Shown piece by piece: positions 23,932 to 33,212 of a DNA stretch of 64,000 nucleotides. A model generated the notes under the pieces. That model did no database searches. It was not told where the DNA came from and saw nothing but the letters and a program-made list of their open reading frames with translations. Position numbers and translations under genes: made by a program. Numbering within the stretch: the stretch's first letter is position 1; each line of letters begins with the position of its first letter. This stretch comes from Vibrio jasicida CAIM 1864 = LMG 25398 (GTDB taxonomy: Bacteria; Pseudomonadota; Gammaproteobacteria; Enterobacterales; Vibrionaceae), in assembly GCF_000400365.1 (NCBI RefSeq), contig NZ_BAOG01000102.1, forward strand, positions 1 to 64,000, written 5' to 3'.

Positions 23932-24068
23932 ACACGGCAAAGCTATCAGGGGGCTTTCCTCTGGTTGCCATAACTCCGAGCTCACTATGCTAAGTCTAAG
24001 GATAGGCGTTTTGAGCCAGTGACATACTGTCACAAGGGCATAATTGGAAATGATTATGCCTCCCGTGT
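23932..24068 (+). promoter_or_regulatory. Molybdenum cofactor (Moco) riboswitch
   Basis: The leader of moaA ends in a GCCTCCCGTGTTTGGAAAGG block that closely follows the E. coli moaA Moco RNA (RF01055). Its first arm ACACGG (23932-23937) pairs with CCGTGT (24063-24068) to close the element, and internal hairpins such as GTGACATACTGTCAC (24020-24034) and CATAATTGGAAATGATTATG (24040-24059) fill it. The second arm lies next to the moaA ribosome site, which fits translational control. Confidence 0.85.
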
Positions 24069-24083
24069 TTGGAAAGGTGTTCC

Positions 24084-25073
24084 GTGGCGCAACAATTCGA
24101 AGACAAATTTCATCGTAAGTTCTATTACTTGCGTCTGTCTGTGACCGACGTTTGTAATTTTAAATGTACCTATTGCCTTCCTGACGGCTACAAGCCATCG
24201 GGCAATAAAAACTCGTCTTTTTTATCTCTACCAGAGATCAATCGTGTCGTAAGAGCGTTTGCAGATTGTGGTACCTCAAAGGTACGCATCACTGGTGGTG
24301 AGCCGAGTTTACGCAAAGACTTTACTGACATTATCCACTCTGTCGCAACCACGCCGGGTATCAAAAAAGTCGCAACAACGACAAACGGTTACCGCATGGC
24401 GAAGCACGTTGCTGACTGGCGTGAAGCTGGCTTGACCAACATCAACGTAAGCGTGGATAGTTTAGACCCTCGCATGTTCCATCAAATCACGGGTGAAAAT
24501 AAGTTCACTGAAGTGATGAATGGTATCGAACGTGCGTTTGAAGTGGGTTACGAGCAAGTCAAAGTTAACGTGGTACTAATGAAAGACCTCAACCATAACG
24601 AGCTGCCCGCATTCCTTAACTGGATTAAAGATCGTCCAATTCAACTGCGTTTTATCGAATTAATGCAGACTGGTGAAATGGATGATTTGTTTGCGAAACA
24701 CCATGTTTCTGGTGTTGCTATTCGAAATCAATTAATTGCTAACGGTTGGTTACTCAAAGTTCGTTCTCATAATGATGGCCCTGCACAAGTGTTTGTTCAT
24801 CCGGACTATAAGGGCGAAATCGGTCTTATCATGCCTTATGAAAAAGACTTCTGTGAGAGCTGTAACCGACTTCGCGTCTCTGCTAAAGGTAAACTGCACC
24901 TGTGTCTGTTCGGCGATCATGGCGTAGAGTTACGGGACCTATTAGAACGTGATGACCAAGAAAATGAATTGATTGAGCGTATTCAAGCTCAGCTGCAAAC
25001 AAAATCGGTCAGTCACTTCTTGCATGACGGCAATACGGGTATGACGCCACATCTTGCGTCTATCGGCGGTTAA
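24084..25073 (+). CDS. moaA: GTP 3',8-cyclase MoaA
   Basis: A 329-residue radical-SAM enzyme that starts molybdenum cofactor synthesis by rearranging GTP. The N-terminal [4Fe-4S] motif is CNFKCTYC, the GTP-side cluster has CESCNRLRVSAKGKLHLC near the C-terminus, and the SAM glycine motif TGGEPSLRKD is present. The C-terminal GG needed for MoaA activity ends the protein (LASIGG). The start is GTG at 24084, with GGAAAGG just upstream, giving the same length as E. coli MoaA; a TTG at 24069 is rejected. First gene of moaABCDE, under a Moco riboswitch. Confidence 0.97.
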   Translation: MAQQFEDKFHRKFYYLRLSVTDVCNFKCTYCLPDGYKPSGNKNSSFLSLPEINRVVRAFADCGTSKVRITGGEPSLRKDFTDIIHSVATTPGIKKVATTTNGYRMAKHVADWREAGLTNINVSVDSLDPRMFHQITGENKFTEVMNGIERAFEVGYEQVKVNVVLMKDLNHNELPAFLNWIKDRPIQLRFIELMQTGEMDDLFAKHHVSGVAIRNQLIANGWLLKVRSHNDGPAQVFVHPDYKGEIGLIMPYEKDFCESCNRLRVSAKGKLHLCLFGDHGVELRDLLERDDQENELIERIQAQLQTKSVSHFLHDGNTGMTPHLASIGG

Positions 25074-25169
25074 ATTCAGATTTTACATTGGGAGCTGACG
25101 TGGCTTCCGATGACTTTTCCAGAATCGATACTTTGCGTATCAAAATCAAATTAAAGAATAGGTGAACAA

Positions 25170-25682
25170 ATGGGTCACGCTGAAAGCAAATTTCAACCTG
25201 CAAATATTGCCGTTCTAACGGTATCTGACACGCGTACAGAAGAAAACGATACTTCAGGCGGCTATCTAGTTGAGCACGCAAAGGAAGCGGGTCATAACGT
25301 TGTTGATAAACAAATCGTTATCGATGATATGTACAAGATTCGTGCAATCGTTTCTCAATGGATTGCTGACGAAAACGTACAAGCAATTATGATCACTGGC
25401 GGTACAGGTTTTACTTCACGTGATAGTACTCCAGAAGCGCTTAAGCCACTATTTGACAAAGAAGTGGAAGGCTTTGGTGAATTGTTCCGTCAGGTGTCTT
25501 ACGAAGAGATTGGTACATCAACCATTCAATCTCGCGCCATTGCGGGCTTTGCTAACCACACTGTTATCTTTGCAATGCCTGGTTCTACAGGTGCATGCCG
25601 CACGGGTTGGACGAAGATCATCAAGCAGCAGTTAGACGCGAGTCACCGCCCTTGTAACTTCATGCCGCACCTATCTGTATAA
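25170..25682 (+). CDS. moaB: Molybdenum cofactor biosynthesis protein MoaB
   Basis: A 170-residue MogA/MoaB-type protein thought to adenylylate molybdopterin. The family motifs VSDTRTEENDTSGGYL, ITGGTGFTSRDSTPEA and FAMPGSTGACRTGW are visible in order. It lies 96 bases downstream of moaA, in the moa operon. The exact role in gammaproteobacteria is uncertain since MogA often does this step. Confidence 0.95.
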   Translation: MGHAESKFQPANIAVLTVSDTRTEENDTSGGYLVEHAKEAGHNVVDKQIVIDDMYKIRAIVSQWIADENVQAIMITGGTGFTSRDSTPEALKPLFDKEVEGFGELFRQVSYEEIGTSTIQSRAIAGFANHTVIFAMPGSTGACRTGWTKIIKQQLDASHRPCNFMPHLSV

Positions 25683-25708
25683 CCTTTCCTAAAAGCGAAG
25701 GAACAACA

Positions 25709-26188
25709 ATGACCCAATTTACACATATTAATGCGTCTGGCGAAGCTAACATGGTCGACGTGTCTGCAAAAGCGGAAACCGTTCGTGAAGCGCGTGCAGA
25801 AGCATTTGTACACATGGCGCCAGAAACACTGCAACTGATTGTTTCAGGCCAGCACCACAAAGGTGATGTGTTTGCAACCGCGCGTATTGCTGGTATTCAA
25901 GCGGCAAAGAAAACATGGGACCTGATCCCACTTTGCCACCCTTTATTGCTTTCTAAAGTTGAAGTCCAGCTAGAAGCGATTGAAGCGGAGAATAAAGTAC
26001 GTATCGAATCAGTATGTAAGCTGGCGGGTAAGACAGGCGTGGAAATGGAAGCGCTTACTGCCGCTTCTGTTGCTGCACTGACAATTTATGATATGTGTAA
26101 AGCGGTGCAAAAAGACATGGTTATCGAGCAAGTCCGCTTATTAGAGAAAACGGGTGGCAAATCTGGGCATTTCAAGGCGGAATCATGA
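25709..26188 (+). CDS. moaC: Cyclic pyranopterin monophosphate synthase MoaC
   Basis: A 159-residue enzyme that, with MoaA, produces cyclic pyranopterin monophosphate. Family marks are VDVSAKAETVREARAEAFV, the IPLCHPLLLSKVEV stretch with the conserved His, and GVEMEALTAASVAALTIYDMCKA. It ends in an ATGA overlap with moaD, so the two are coupled. Confidence 0.97.
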   Translation: MTQFTHINASGEANMVDVSAKAETVREARAEAFVHMAPETLQLIVSGQHHKGDVFATARIAGIQAAKKTWDLIPLCHPLLLSKVEVQLEAIEAENKVRIESVCKLAGKTGVEMEALTAASVAALTIYDMCKAVQKDMVIEQVRLLEKTGGKSGHFKAES

Positions 26189-26442
26189 TTAGAGTACTTT
26201 TCTTTGCTCAAACACGAGAGTTAGTTGGTATCGATGGTCTTGAGCTCGAAGGCGCGTTTGATAACGTTGAAGCGATTCGTGCACATTTAGTGGATGCTGG
26301 TGTAAATAAAGAGGGTAAATGGGACCTTGCGCTTGAGCCGGGTAAACTGCTTGCCGCAGTAAACCAGTCTATTGTTCCGCTAGACGCAGAAGTGAAGTCA
26401 GGTGACGAAGTTGCCTTCTTCCCACCAGTAACAGGGGGCTAA
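26185..26442 (+). CDS. moaD: Molybdopterin synthase sulfur carrier subunit MoaD
   Basis: An 85-residue ubiquitin-like protein whose C-terminal GG (PPVTGG) carries the thiocarboxylate that is transferred to the pterin by MoaE. The length and DEVAFFPPVTGG ending are diagnostic. It overlaps moaC by 4 bases and lies 1 base from moaE. Confidence 0.96.
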   Translation: MIRVLFFAQTRELVGIDGLELEGAFDNVEAIRAHLVDAGVNKEGKWDLALEPGKLLAAVNQSIVPLDAEVKSGDEVAFFPPVTGG

Positions 26443-26443
26443 A

Positions 26444-26899
26444 ATGGATCCTCGCGTTTCAGTGCAAGCTGAAGACTTCTCTGTTGATCAAGAATACCAG
26501 CGTCTATCAGAAGGGACAGCCTCTGGTGCTGTGGTCACTTTCATCGGTAAAGTTCGTGATATGAACTTAGGTGATAATGTCATTGGCCTTCATTTAGAAC
26601 ATTATCCTGGCATGACAGAGAAAAGCCTGATCGATATCTGTGACGAAGCCGAATCGCGTTGGCCGTTATTGGGCATCCGTGTAATTCATCGTGTTGGCGA
26701 TCTCGACACTGGTGATCAAATCGTTTTTGTTGGTGTTTCTAGTGCCCATCGAGGTGCTGCCTTTGATGCTTGTGAGTTTGTTATGGACTATTTAAAGACC
26801 AAAGCACCTTTCTGGAAAAAAGAACGCACGACCAGTGAAAATCGCTGGATCGAGTCACGTGATACGGACCATCAAGCAGCGCAACGCTGGGAGAAGTAG
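26444..26899 (+). CDS. moaE: Molybdopterin synthase catalytic subunit MoaE
   Basis: A 151-residue catalytic subunit that pairs with MoaD to install the dithiolene sulfurs. Visible marks are SGAVVTFIGKVRD near residues 28-40, LEHYPGMTEKSL, IHRVGDL, the HRGAAFDACEFVMDYLKTKAPFWKKE segment with conserved lysines, and a Trp-rich end. Last gene of moaABCDE, followed by a terminator. Confidence 0.97.
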   Translation: MDPRVSVQAEDFSVDQEYQRLSEGTASGAVVTFIGKVRDMNLGDNVIGLHLEHYPGMTEKSLIDICDEAESRWPLLGIRVIHRVGDLDTGDQIVFVGVSSAHRGAAFDACEFVMDYLKTKAPFWKKERTTSENRWIESRDTDHQAAQRWEK

Positions 26900-26928
26900 A
26901 ACTCTTATTTGTTCTACAGCTTAATCCT

Positions 26929-26966
26929 AAAAGGTCAGATGTATAGAGCAGCTGGCCTTTTTTCTT
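26929..26966 (+). terminator. Intrinsic terminator of the moa operon
   Basis: AAAAGGTCAG / CTGGCCTTTT stem (one G-T pair) with a 13-base loop, followed by a T-rich tract. Confidence 0.8.
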
Positions 26967-27460
26967 TTTTACTCTGCCAAGTTATCTCCAATCCAATTCT
27001 CCAGCGTGCGTAAAAGCCGTGTATTCCTCCATTTTTGCTCCCGGTGACCTTGTTCACAATAAAAAATATCAAACAAGATATATGCAATTATTAATTAGAC
27101 TCAATGTGTCATAAATGTTAATTTTTGTTCATATATCTAGCATAAGATGCTATCAAAGAGTTTGATTTTAGAGTTATCGAAAGTTTAAGCTGCCAAATGG
27201 ATGCTTGAATCCTTATTTCGCTAGGCAATACTTTTTGATTAGTATTTATTGCTAAATATGAGCACTAATTACAGAATTATTAGTTTTTTTGCTACATTTT
27301 TATGGCAAATTACTTTGAGGATTGCTAATGTGTGCCGCAGTCTTTGTAAGGTTTTAGACGTTTATGCTCAAAAAGTGCACTAAAAAGTTCTAAAATGCTG
27401 ACCGTTCCAGTCCCTTGCAAAGAAGTCATGGATGCTAATGAAAAACTTGGAGTTTTACGC
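26967..27460. other. Long leader/promoter region of oppA
   Basis: About 490 AT-rich bases with no supported gene. It includes the oppA promoter and leader. An upstream in-frame ORF extension (27395-27460) is not thought to be translated as part of OppA because it precedes the signal peptide. In other gammaproteobacteria oppA is a GcvB target; I did not identify a pairing site here. Confidence 0.4.
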
Positions 27461-29092
27461 ATGTATAAGAACAAAATCACTAAAGCCCTTCTTCTAGGTG
27501 CTGGTTTGGCAGTGGCTGCCACTTCAACTACCGCTTTCTCTGCTGATGTTCCAGCAGGCACTAAACTTGCTGACAAACAAGAACTCGTTCGTGGTAACGG
27601 TACTGAAGTTGCGACAATTGACCCGCATAAATCTCAAGGTGTTCCTGAATCTCATGTGATTCGTGATCTTCTTGAAGGCTTAGTGAATCAAAATGCAGAT
27701 GGCGATACTATCCCAGGTGTTGCAGAAAGTTGGGAAACGACAGACAACAAAACGTTTACTTTCCACTTACGCAAAGATGCAAAATGGTCTAATGGCGACC
27801 CTGTAACAGCGCAAGATTTCGTATACAGCTGGCAGCGTGCTGTCGATCCAGCAACGGCTTCGCCTTACTCTTGGTACATGGAATACACCAAGATGAAAAA
27901 TGCGAAAGACATCGTTGCAGGTAAAAAAGACAAGAGCGAGCTGGGTGTTAAAGCGACTGATGATCACACGCTTGTCGTTGAGCTAGACACTGCGGTTCCT
28001 TACTTCGTAATGATGGCTGGCCACACAACAATGAAGCCAGTGCACAAAGCAACAGTCGAAAAGTTTGGCGACCAATGGACAAAACCTGAAAACTTCGTAG
28101 GTAACGGTGCATACGTCGTAAACAAGTGGGTAGTGAACGAGCGTCTTGAACTTGTACGTAACGAACAGTACTGGGATAACGATAAGACCGTTATCAACAA
28201 AGTTACGTACCTTCCAATCGAGAATGGCGTTGCTGAAATGAACCGTTTCCTATCTGGTGAAATCGACTTCACGTCTAAACTGCCAACTGAGCACTTTAAG
28301 CGTTTGAAGAAAGAATACCCAGAGTCAGTATCGGTTGAAGGTAGCCTATGTACTTACTACTACTCATTCAATACGAAGAAAGAACCATTTAACGATGTTC
28401 GTGTACGTAAGGCGATCTCTTACGCGATTGACCGTAACATCGTAGCAAACGCAATTCTTGGCCAAGGCCAGAAACCTGCTTACTTCCTAACGCCTGAAAT
28501 TACAGCGCACTTCAACCCTGAGCTACCAGCTTACGGTAAAATGACGCAAAAAGAGCGTAACGAAGAAGCGGCACGTCTACTTGCAGAAGCGGGCTACGGC
28601 AAAGACAACCCTCTTAAATTCTCTCTTCTATACAACACAGATGAGAACCACAAGAAACTGGCGGTAGCGCTAGGTTCAATGTGGAAGAAAACTCTAGGTC
28701 TAGACGTAACGCTAGAAAACCAAGAGTGGAAAACATACCTATCTACTAAAGACCAAGGTGATTTCGAAGTAGCACGCGCAGGTTGGTGTGGTGACTACAA
28801 CGAAGCATCTTCATTCCTAACCCTTATGGTTAGCTCGAACACTACGGGTGGTCAGCACTGGGGTAATAAAGAGTACGATGCTCTGATCGACAAAGCGATT
28901 AAATCGACTTCGGAAGAAGAGCGTACCAAAATTTACCTAGAAGCTGAGCAGCTAATGGCGAAAGATATGCCTATCGCGCCTATCTACCAGTACGTTCGTT
29001 CTCGTCTACTAAATCCGCATGTTGGTGGTTTCCCAGCAAATAACGCGGAAGAAAAGATCTACTCAAAAGATCTTTACATCAAAGCAGACTAA
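27461..29092 (+). CDS. oppA: Oligopeptide ABC transporter substrate-binding protein
   Basis: A 543-residue periplasmic peptide-binding protein of the OppA family. The signal peptide MYKNKITKALLLGAGLAVAATSTTAFSA precedes the mature protein, followed by the family's GTEVATIDPHKSQGVPESHVIRDLLEGLV stretch, HLRKDAKWSNGDPVTAQDFVYSWQR, and C-terminal GGFPANNAEEKIYSKDLYI. The start at 27461 is chosen because the signal peptide begins there, with GGAG upstream. It is the first gene of oppABCDF, and a hairpin after it may keep its expression above that of the membrane subunits. Confidence 0.95.
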   Translation: MYKNKITKALLLGAGLAVAATSTTAFSADVPAGTKLADKQELVRGNGTEVATIDPHKSQGVPESHVIRDLLEGLVNQNADGDTIPGVAESWETTDNKTFTFHLRKDAKWSNGDPVTAQDFVYSWQRAVDPATASPYSWYMEYTKMKNAKDIVAGKKDKSELGVKATDDHTLVVELDTAVPYFVMMAGHTTMKPVHKATVEKFGDQWTKPENFVGNGAYVVNKWVVNERLELVRNEQYWDNDKTVINKVTYLPIENGVAEMNRFLSGEIDFTSKLPTEHFKRLKKEYPESVSVEGSLCTYYYSFNTKKEPFNDVRVRKAISYAIDRNIVANAILGQGQKPAYFLTPEITAHFNPELPAYGKMTQKERNEEAARLLAEAGYGKDNPLKFSLLYNTDENHKKLAVALGSMWKKTLGLDVTLENQEWKTYLSTKDQGDFEVARAGWCGDYNEASSFLTLMVSSNTTGGQHWGNKEYDALIDKAIKSTSEEERTKIYLEAEQLMAKDMPIAPIYQYVRSRLLNPHVGGFPANNAEEKIYSKDLYIKAD

Positions 29093-29120
29093 TAAAGTCG
29101 CTTCAAGACTATAAGAAAAA

Positions 29121-29155
29121 GGCCCACACGTCCTAATCACTGGACGTGCGGTGCC
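29121..29155 (+). promoter_or_regulatory. Hairpin between oppA and oppB
   Basis: A stem centred on CACGTCC / GGACGTG with outer GGC / GCC pairs, without a direct T run. It is likely an RNA-stabilising or attenuating structure that sets a higher oppA level relative to oppBCDF, as in other binding-protein operons. The role is inference. Confidence 0.5.
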
Positions 29156-29198
29156 TATCATCAAATTTTTAACTGTCACAGACTGAAAGAGTGAGTTT

Positions 29199-30119
29199 AT
29201 GCTTAAATTCATCGCAAAAAGGATATTTGAGGCGATCCCAACTATGTTGGTTTTGATCACCGTATCTTTCTTTCTCATGCGTTTCGCACCGGGTAACCCA
29301 TTCTCGAGCGAGCGTCCATTACCGCCAGAAGTTATGGCGAACATCGAAGCTAAATACGGCCTAGATAAGCCAGTATTTGAGCAATATACGACTTATCTGA
29401 CCAACGTTCTCCAAGGTGACTTTGGTCCTTCATTTAAATACTTAGACTACACAGTAAACGAACTGATCTCGGTTGCTCTTCCTGTGTCAGCAAAGGTAGG
29501 TTTCATTGCCTTTATCTTTACTGTCATTCTTGGGGTAAGCATAGGGACGATCGCAGCCCTCAAACAAAATACTTGGGTGGATTATGTGATCATGTCGACC
29601 GCCATGCTCGGGGTGGTTATGCCTTCATTTGTATTGGCGCCCGCTTTAATCTATCTGTTCTCGTTGCACTGGAACTTATTCCCTGCCGGCGGTTGGAATG
29701 ATGGCGGATGGCAATACCTCGTACTCCCAGTTATCGGTATGTCACTGCTCTATGTCGCGACGTTCGCTCGTATCACCCGTGGTTCGATGATAGAAACGTT
29801 GAACAGTAACTTTATTCGTACAGCACGTGCGAAAGGTCTAAGCTACCGTTACATCGTTATCAAACACGCACTAAAACCAGCACTACTTCCTGTTGTGTCA
29901 TATATGGGGCCTGCCTTCGTAGGTATCATCACAGGTTCGGTTGTTATCGAGACCATCTTTGGTCTACCTGGTATCGGCAAGTTATTCGTCAATGCTGCTT
30001 TCAACCGTGACTACTCGCTAGTAATGGGGGTAACCATCCTGATTGGTTTCCTATTCATTCTATTCAACGCCATCGTTGATATTCTACTAGCAATGATTGA
30101 CCCGAAAATTCGCTACTAA
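29199..30119 (+). CDS. oppB: Oligopeptide ABC transporter permease OppB
   Basis: A 306-residue inner-membrane permease with about six membrane segments. The start MLKFIAKRIFEAIPTMLVLITVSFFLMRFAPGNPF is typical of DppB/OppB, and the ATPase-coupling EAA-type loop is in FIRTARAKGLSYRYIVIKHALKPALLPV. It pairs with OppC to import peptides. The gene lies 9 bases upstream of oppC. Confidence 0.96.
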   Translation: MLKFIAKRIFEAIPTMLVLITVSFFLMRFAPGNPFSSERPLPPEVMANIEAKYGLDKPVFEQYTTYLTNVLQGDFGPSFKYLDYTVNELISVALPVSAKVGFIAFIFTVILGVSIGTIAALKQNTWVDYVIMSTAMLGVVMPSFVLAPALIYLFSLHWNLFPAGGWNDGGWQYLVLPVIGMSLLYVATFARITRGSMIETLNSNFIRTARAKGLSYRYIVIKHALKPALLPVVSYMGPAFVGIITGSVVIETIFGLPGIGKLFVNAAFNRDYSLVMGVTILIGFLFILFNAIVDILLAMIDPKIRY

Positions 30120-30128
30120 CAGGGAAGT

Positions 30129-31037
30129 ATGGTTATGTTAACGAAAAAAGAGAATCTTGAAGCGGTCGAGAAATTTGCAGAGAATCTGGAAGTTGAAGGC
30201 CGTAGTTTGTGGCAAGACGCCCGTATCCGCTTTATGCGTAACAAAGCGGCAATGGTGAGCTTGTTCATTCTTACATTGATGACACTGGCGGTAATCTTTT
30301 TACCAATGATTGCCCCATACACATTTGATGACACTGACTGGTATGCGATGCACGTCGGTCCAAGTGCTGAACACTGGTTTGGCACGGACAGCTTAGGCCG
30401 TGACCTTTATGTGCGTACGCTGATTGGCGGTCGTATCTCTCTAATGGTTGGTGTTCTAGGTGCATTGGTTGCGGTTGTGATTGGTACGCTTTACGGTGCG
30501 GCTTCTGGTTTCATCGGCGGTAAAGTTGACCGTATCATGATGCGTATTCTTGAAATCCTGTACGCGGTTCCGTTCATGTTCCTAGTTATCGTACTGGTAA
30601 CATTTTTCGGTCGTAATATTGTTCTTATCTTCGTCGCTATCGGTGCTATTGCGTGGCTAGATATGGCTCGTATCGTACGCGGTCAAACGCTAAGTCTACG
30701 TAGTAAAGAGTTTATTGAAGCGGCACACGTTTGTGGTGTGAGTAATTGGAAAATCATCACTCGCCATATCGTTCCAAACGTACTGGGTATTGTCGCGGTT
30801 TACTCGACACTGCTTATCCCAAGCATGATTCTGACAGAATCATTCCTTTCATTCCTTGGTCTTGGTGTTCAAGAACCGATGACAAGTTGGGGCGCACTTC
30901 TACAAGAAGGTTCGCAAACAATGGAAGTAGCAATCTGGCAGCTGGCGTTCCCAGCAGCGTTCATGGTTGTGACTCTATTCTGCTTCAACTACGTCGGTGA
31001 TGGCCTGCGCGATGCGCTGGATCCAAAAGACAGATAA
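30129..31037 (+). CDS. oppC: Oligopeptide ABC transporter permease OppC
   Basis: A 302-residue inner-membrane permease. An N-terminal cytoplasmic stretch (about residues 1-40) precedes the DppC/OppC-type core, with HWFGTDSLGRDLYVRTLIGGR and the coupling loop FIEAAHVCGVSNWKIITRHIVPNVLG. A start at 30135 is also possible since the ribosome site GGGA sits a little close to 30129. Fourth-domain partner of OppB. Confidence 0.96.
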   Translation: MVMLTKKENLEAVEKFAENLEVEGRSLWQDARIRFMRNKAAMVSLFILTLMTLAVIFLPMIAPYTFDDTDWYAMHVGPSAEHWFGTDSLGRDLYVRTLIGGRISLMVGVLGALVAVVIGTLYGAASGFIGGKVDRIMMRILEILYAVPFMFLVIVLVTFFGRNIVLIFVAIGAIAWLDMARIVRGQTLSLRSKEFIEAAHVCGVSNWKIITRHIVPNVLGIVAVYSTLLIPSMILTESFLSFLGLGVQEPMTSWGALLQEGSQTMEVAIWQLAFPAAFMVVTLFCFNYVGDGLRDALDPKDR

Positions 31038-31064
31038 TTAAAAATAGAAAGAATAAAGGAAGCA

Positions 31065-32039
31065 ATGATGAGTTTATTAGATGTCAAAGATCTGCGCGTA
31101 GAATTTACCACTCAAGATGGTATCGTGACCGCAGTAAACGATTTGAACTTCTCTCTAAACCAAGGTGAAACCCTAGGTATCGTAGGTGAGTCGGGTTCAG
31201 GTAAATCACAAACCGTATTCGCTATCATGGGTTTGCTAGCGAAGAACGGTATCATTTCTGGTAGCGCGAAGTTTGAAGGAAACGAGATCCTTAATCTGCC
31301 AGAAAAAGCACTGAACAAGGTTCGTGCGGAACAGATCGCTATGATCTTCCAAGACCCCATGACGTCCCTTAACCCATACATGAAAGTTAGTGATCAGCTG
31401 ATGGAAGTACTGATGCTGCACAAAGGTATGGGCAAAGCAGAAGCGTTCGAAGAATCTGTTCGCATGCTTGAAGCGGTTAAAATCCCAGAAGCTCGTAAGC
31501 GTATCACTATGTACCCACACGAGTTCTCAGGCGGTATGCGTCAGCGTGTAATGATCGCAATGGCGCTACTGTGTCGTCCAAAACTGCTTATTGCGGATGA
31601 GCCAACCACGGCATTGGACGTTACGGTTCAAGCGCAGATCATGGATCTGCTGAACGAACTGAAATCTGAGTTCAACACTGCAATCATCATGATCACGCAC
31701 GATCTTGGTGTTGTTGCAGGTTCATGTGACAAAGTACTGGTGATGTACGCAGGTCGTACCATGGAGTACGGCACTGTGAACGAAATCTTCTACAACCCAA
31801 GCCACCCTTACGCGGAAGGTCTATTGAAGGCAATCCCTCGTTTGGATACAGAAGGCGAGATCCTGCCAACAATTCCAGGTAACCCGCCAAACTTACTGCG
31901 TCTGCCACCTGGTTGCCCTTACCAAGAGCGTTGCCACCGCGTGATGGATCGTTGTAAACGCGAAGCACCAATCTTGACACCATTTGGTGATGGTCGTCAG
32001 CGTGCATGTTTTTCTGAATGGGAGGCTTGGAGCAAATGA
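31065..32039 (+). CDS. oppD: Oligopeptide ABC transporter ATP-binding protein OppD
   Basis: A 324-residue ATPase. Walker A is GESGSGKS, the signature is FSGGMRQRV, Walker B is LLIADEPTTALDV, and the C-terminal oligopeptide/dipeptide extension has PPGCPYQERC. A start at 31068 (MSLLDVK) is equally plausible. The last bases overlap the oppF start (ATGA), so OppD and OppF are translationally coupled, as expected for the paired ATPases. Confidence 0.96.
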   Translation: MMSLLDVKDLRVEFTTQDGIVTAVNDLNFSLNQGETLGIVGESGSGKSQTVFAIMGLLAKNGIISGSAKFEGNEILNLPEKALNKVRAEQIAMIFQDPMTSLNPYMKVSDQLMEVLMLHKGMGKAEAFEESVRMLEAVKIPEARKRITMYPHEFSGGMRQRVMIAMALLCRPKLLIADEPTTALDVTVQAQIMDLLNELKSEFNTAIIMITHDLGVVAGSCDKVLVMYAGRTMEYGTVNEIFYNPSHPYAEGLLKAIPRLDTEGEILPTIPGNPPNLLRLPPGCPYQERCHRVMDRCKREAPILTPFGDGRQRACFSEWEAWSK

Positions 32040-33028
32040 GTACAGATAAAAAACTAATTCTGGATGTGTCTGATCTGAAAGTTCACTTCAGCATTGCATC
32101 GAAATCAGCGTGGCCTTGGTCAAAGCCTTCGAGCCTAAAAGCCGTAGACGGCGTAAATGTTCGTCTGTACGAAGGCGAGACTCTTGGTGTAGTAGGTGAG
32201 TCTGGTTGTGGTAAGTCTACGTTTGCTCGCGCGATCATTGGTCTTGTTGAAGCTACCGACGGTGAAGTGGTTTGGTTGGGTCAAGACCTGACGAAAATGA
32301 AAGACGTTCAACGCCGCGAAACGCGTAAAGAAATCCAAATGATTTTCCAAGATCCTTTGGCTTCTTTGAACCCGCGTATGACAGTGGGCGACATCATTGC
32401 TGAGCCGCTAGAGACATTCTACCCAGAACTGACTAAGCAAGAAGTGAAAGACCGCGTTAAAGAGATGATGGCGAAGGTAGGTCTATTATCTAACGTGATC
32501 AACCGTTACCCACACGAATTCTCAGGCGGTCAGTGTCAGCGTATCGGTATTGCTCGTGCTCTTATCCTAAAGCCTAAGATGATCATTTGTGACGAGCCAG
32601 TATCGGCGCTTGATGTATCGATTCAGGCTCAGGTAGTTAACCTACTGAAAGAGCTACAAAAAGAGCTTGGTCTTTCTTTGGTATTTATCGCGCACGATTT
32701 GTCCGTTGTAAAGCACATCTCTGATCGTGTACTGGTTATGTATCTTGGTAATGCGGTTGAGCTCGGTGAATCAGACGCTTTATTTGCCGATCCAAAGCAC
32801 CCATACACTCGTGCCTTGATGTCAGCGGTTCCAATTCCTGATCCGGAGTTAGAGCGCAACAAAAAGATTCAAATGCTAGAAGGGGACTTACCGTCACCTA
32901 TTAGCCCACCATCAGGTTGTGTTTTCCGCACTCGTTGCCCACAAGCGACGGATGAGTGCTCGAAGACTAAACCAAATATCCAAGGCTCTGATGTTCACGC
33001 AGTTTCCTGTTTGAACGTAGCGATATAA
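32036..33028 (+). CDS. oppF: Oligopeptide ABC transporter ATP-binding protein OppF
   Basis: A 330-residue ATPase that forms the OppDF pair. Walker A is GESGCGKST, the signature is FSGGQCQRIGIARAL, Walker B is MIICDEPVSALDV, and the C-terminal extension has CVFRTRCP. The ATG at 32036 (MSTDKK) is preferred over the in-frame start at 32018 because it overlaps the oppD stop. The operon ends with a terminator at 33053. Confidence 0.96.
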   Translation: MSTDKKLILDVSDLKVHFSIASKSAWPWSKPSSLKAVDGVNVRLYEGETLGVVGESGCGKSTFARAIIGLVEATDGEVVWLGQDLTKMKDVQRRETRKEIQMIFQDPLASLNPRMTVGDIIAEPLETFYPELTKQEVKDRVKEMMAKVGLLSNVINRYPHEFSGGQCQRIGIARALILKPKMIICDEPVSALDVSIQAQVVNLLKELQKELGLSLVFIAHDLSVVKHISDRVLVMYLGNAVELGESDALFADPKHPYTRALMSAVPIPDPELERNKKIQMLEGDLPSPISPPSGCVFRTRCPQATDECSKTKPNIQGSDVHAVSCLNVAI

Positions 33029-33052
33029 TCTAATTCAGCCTGTGACGGGCTT

Positions 33053-33088
33053 AAGCGCGGCTCCTTTTATAGGGTCGCGCTTTTTTTA
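33053..33088 (+). terminator. Intrinsic terminator of the opp operon
   Basis: AAGCGCG / CGCGCTT stem with a 16-base loop, followed by TTTTTTT. Confidence 0.8.
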
Positions 33089-33212
33089 TGCATACGATTT
33101 TTGTTGGTTTAAGTTCATTCGAAATTCTTGAACAAGATGTACTAAGTGAACGGATTCTAAGCTCAGTATGAATCGCTAATATAGTAGAAGACAAGATATG
33201 AGGAGAGCAGTT

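Noticed and set aside
24069..24083. TTG start extending moaA upstream
   Set aside because: It has no ribosome site, sits against the riboswitch, and homologues match the GTG start at 24084.
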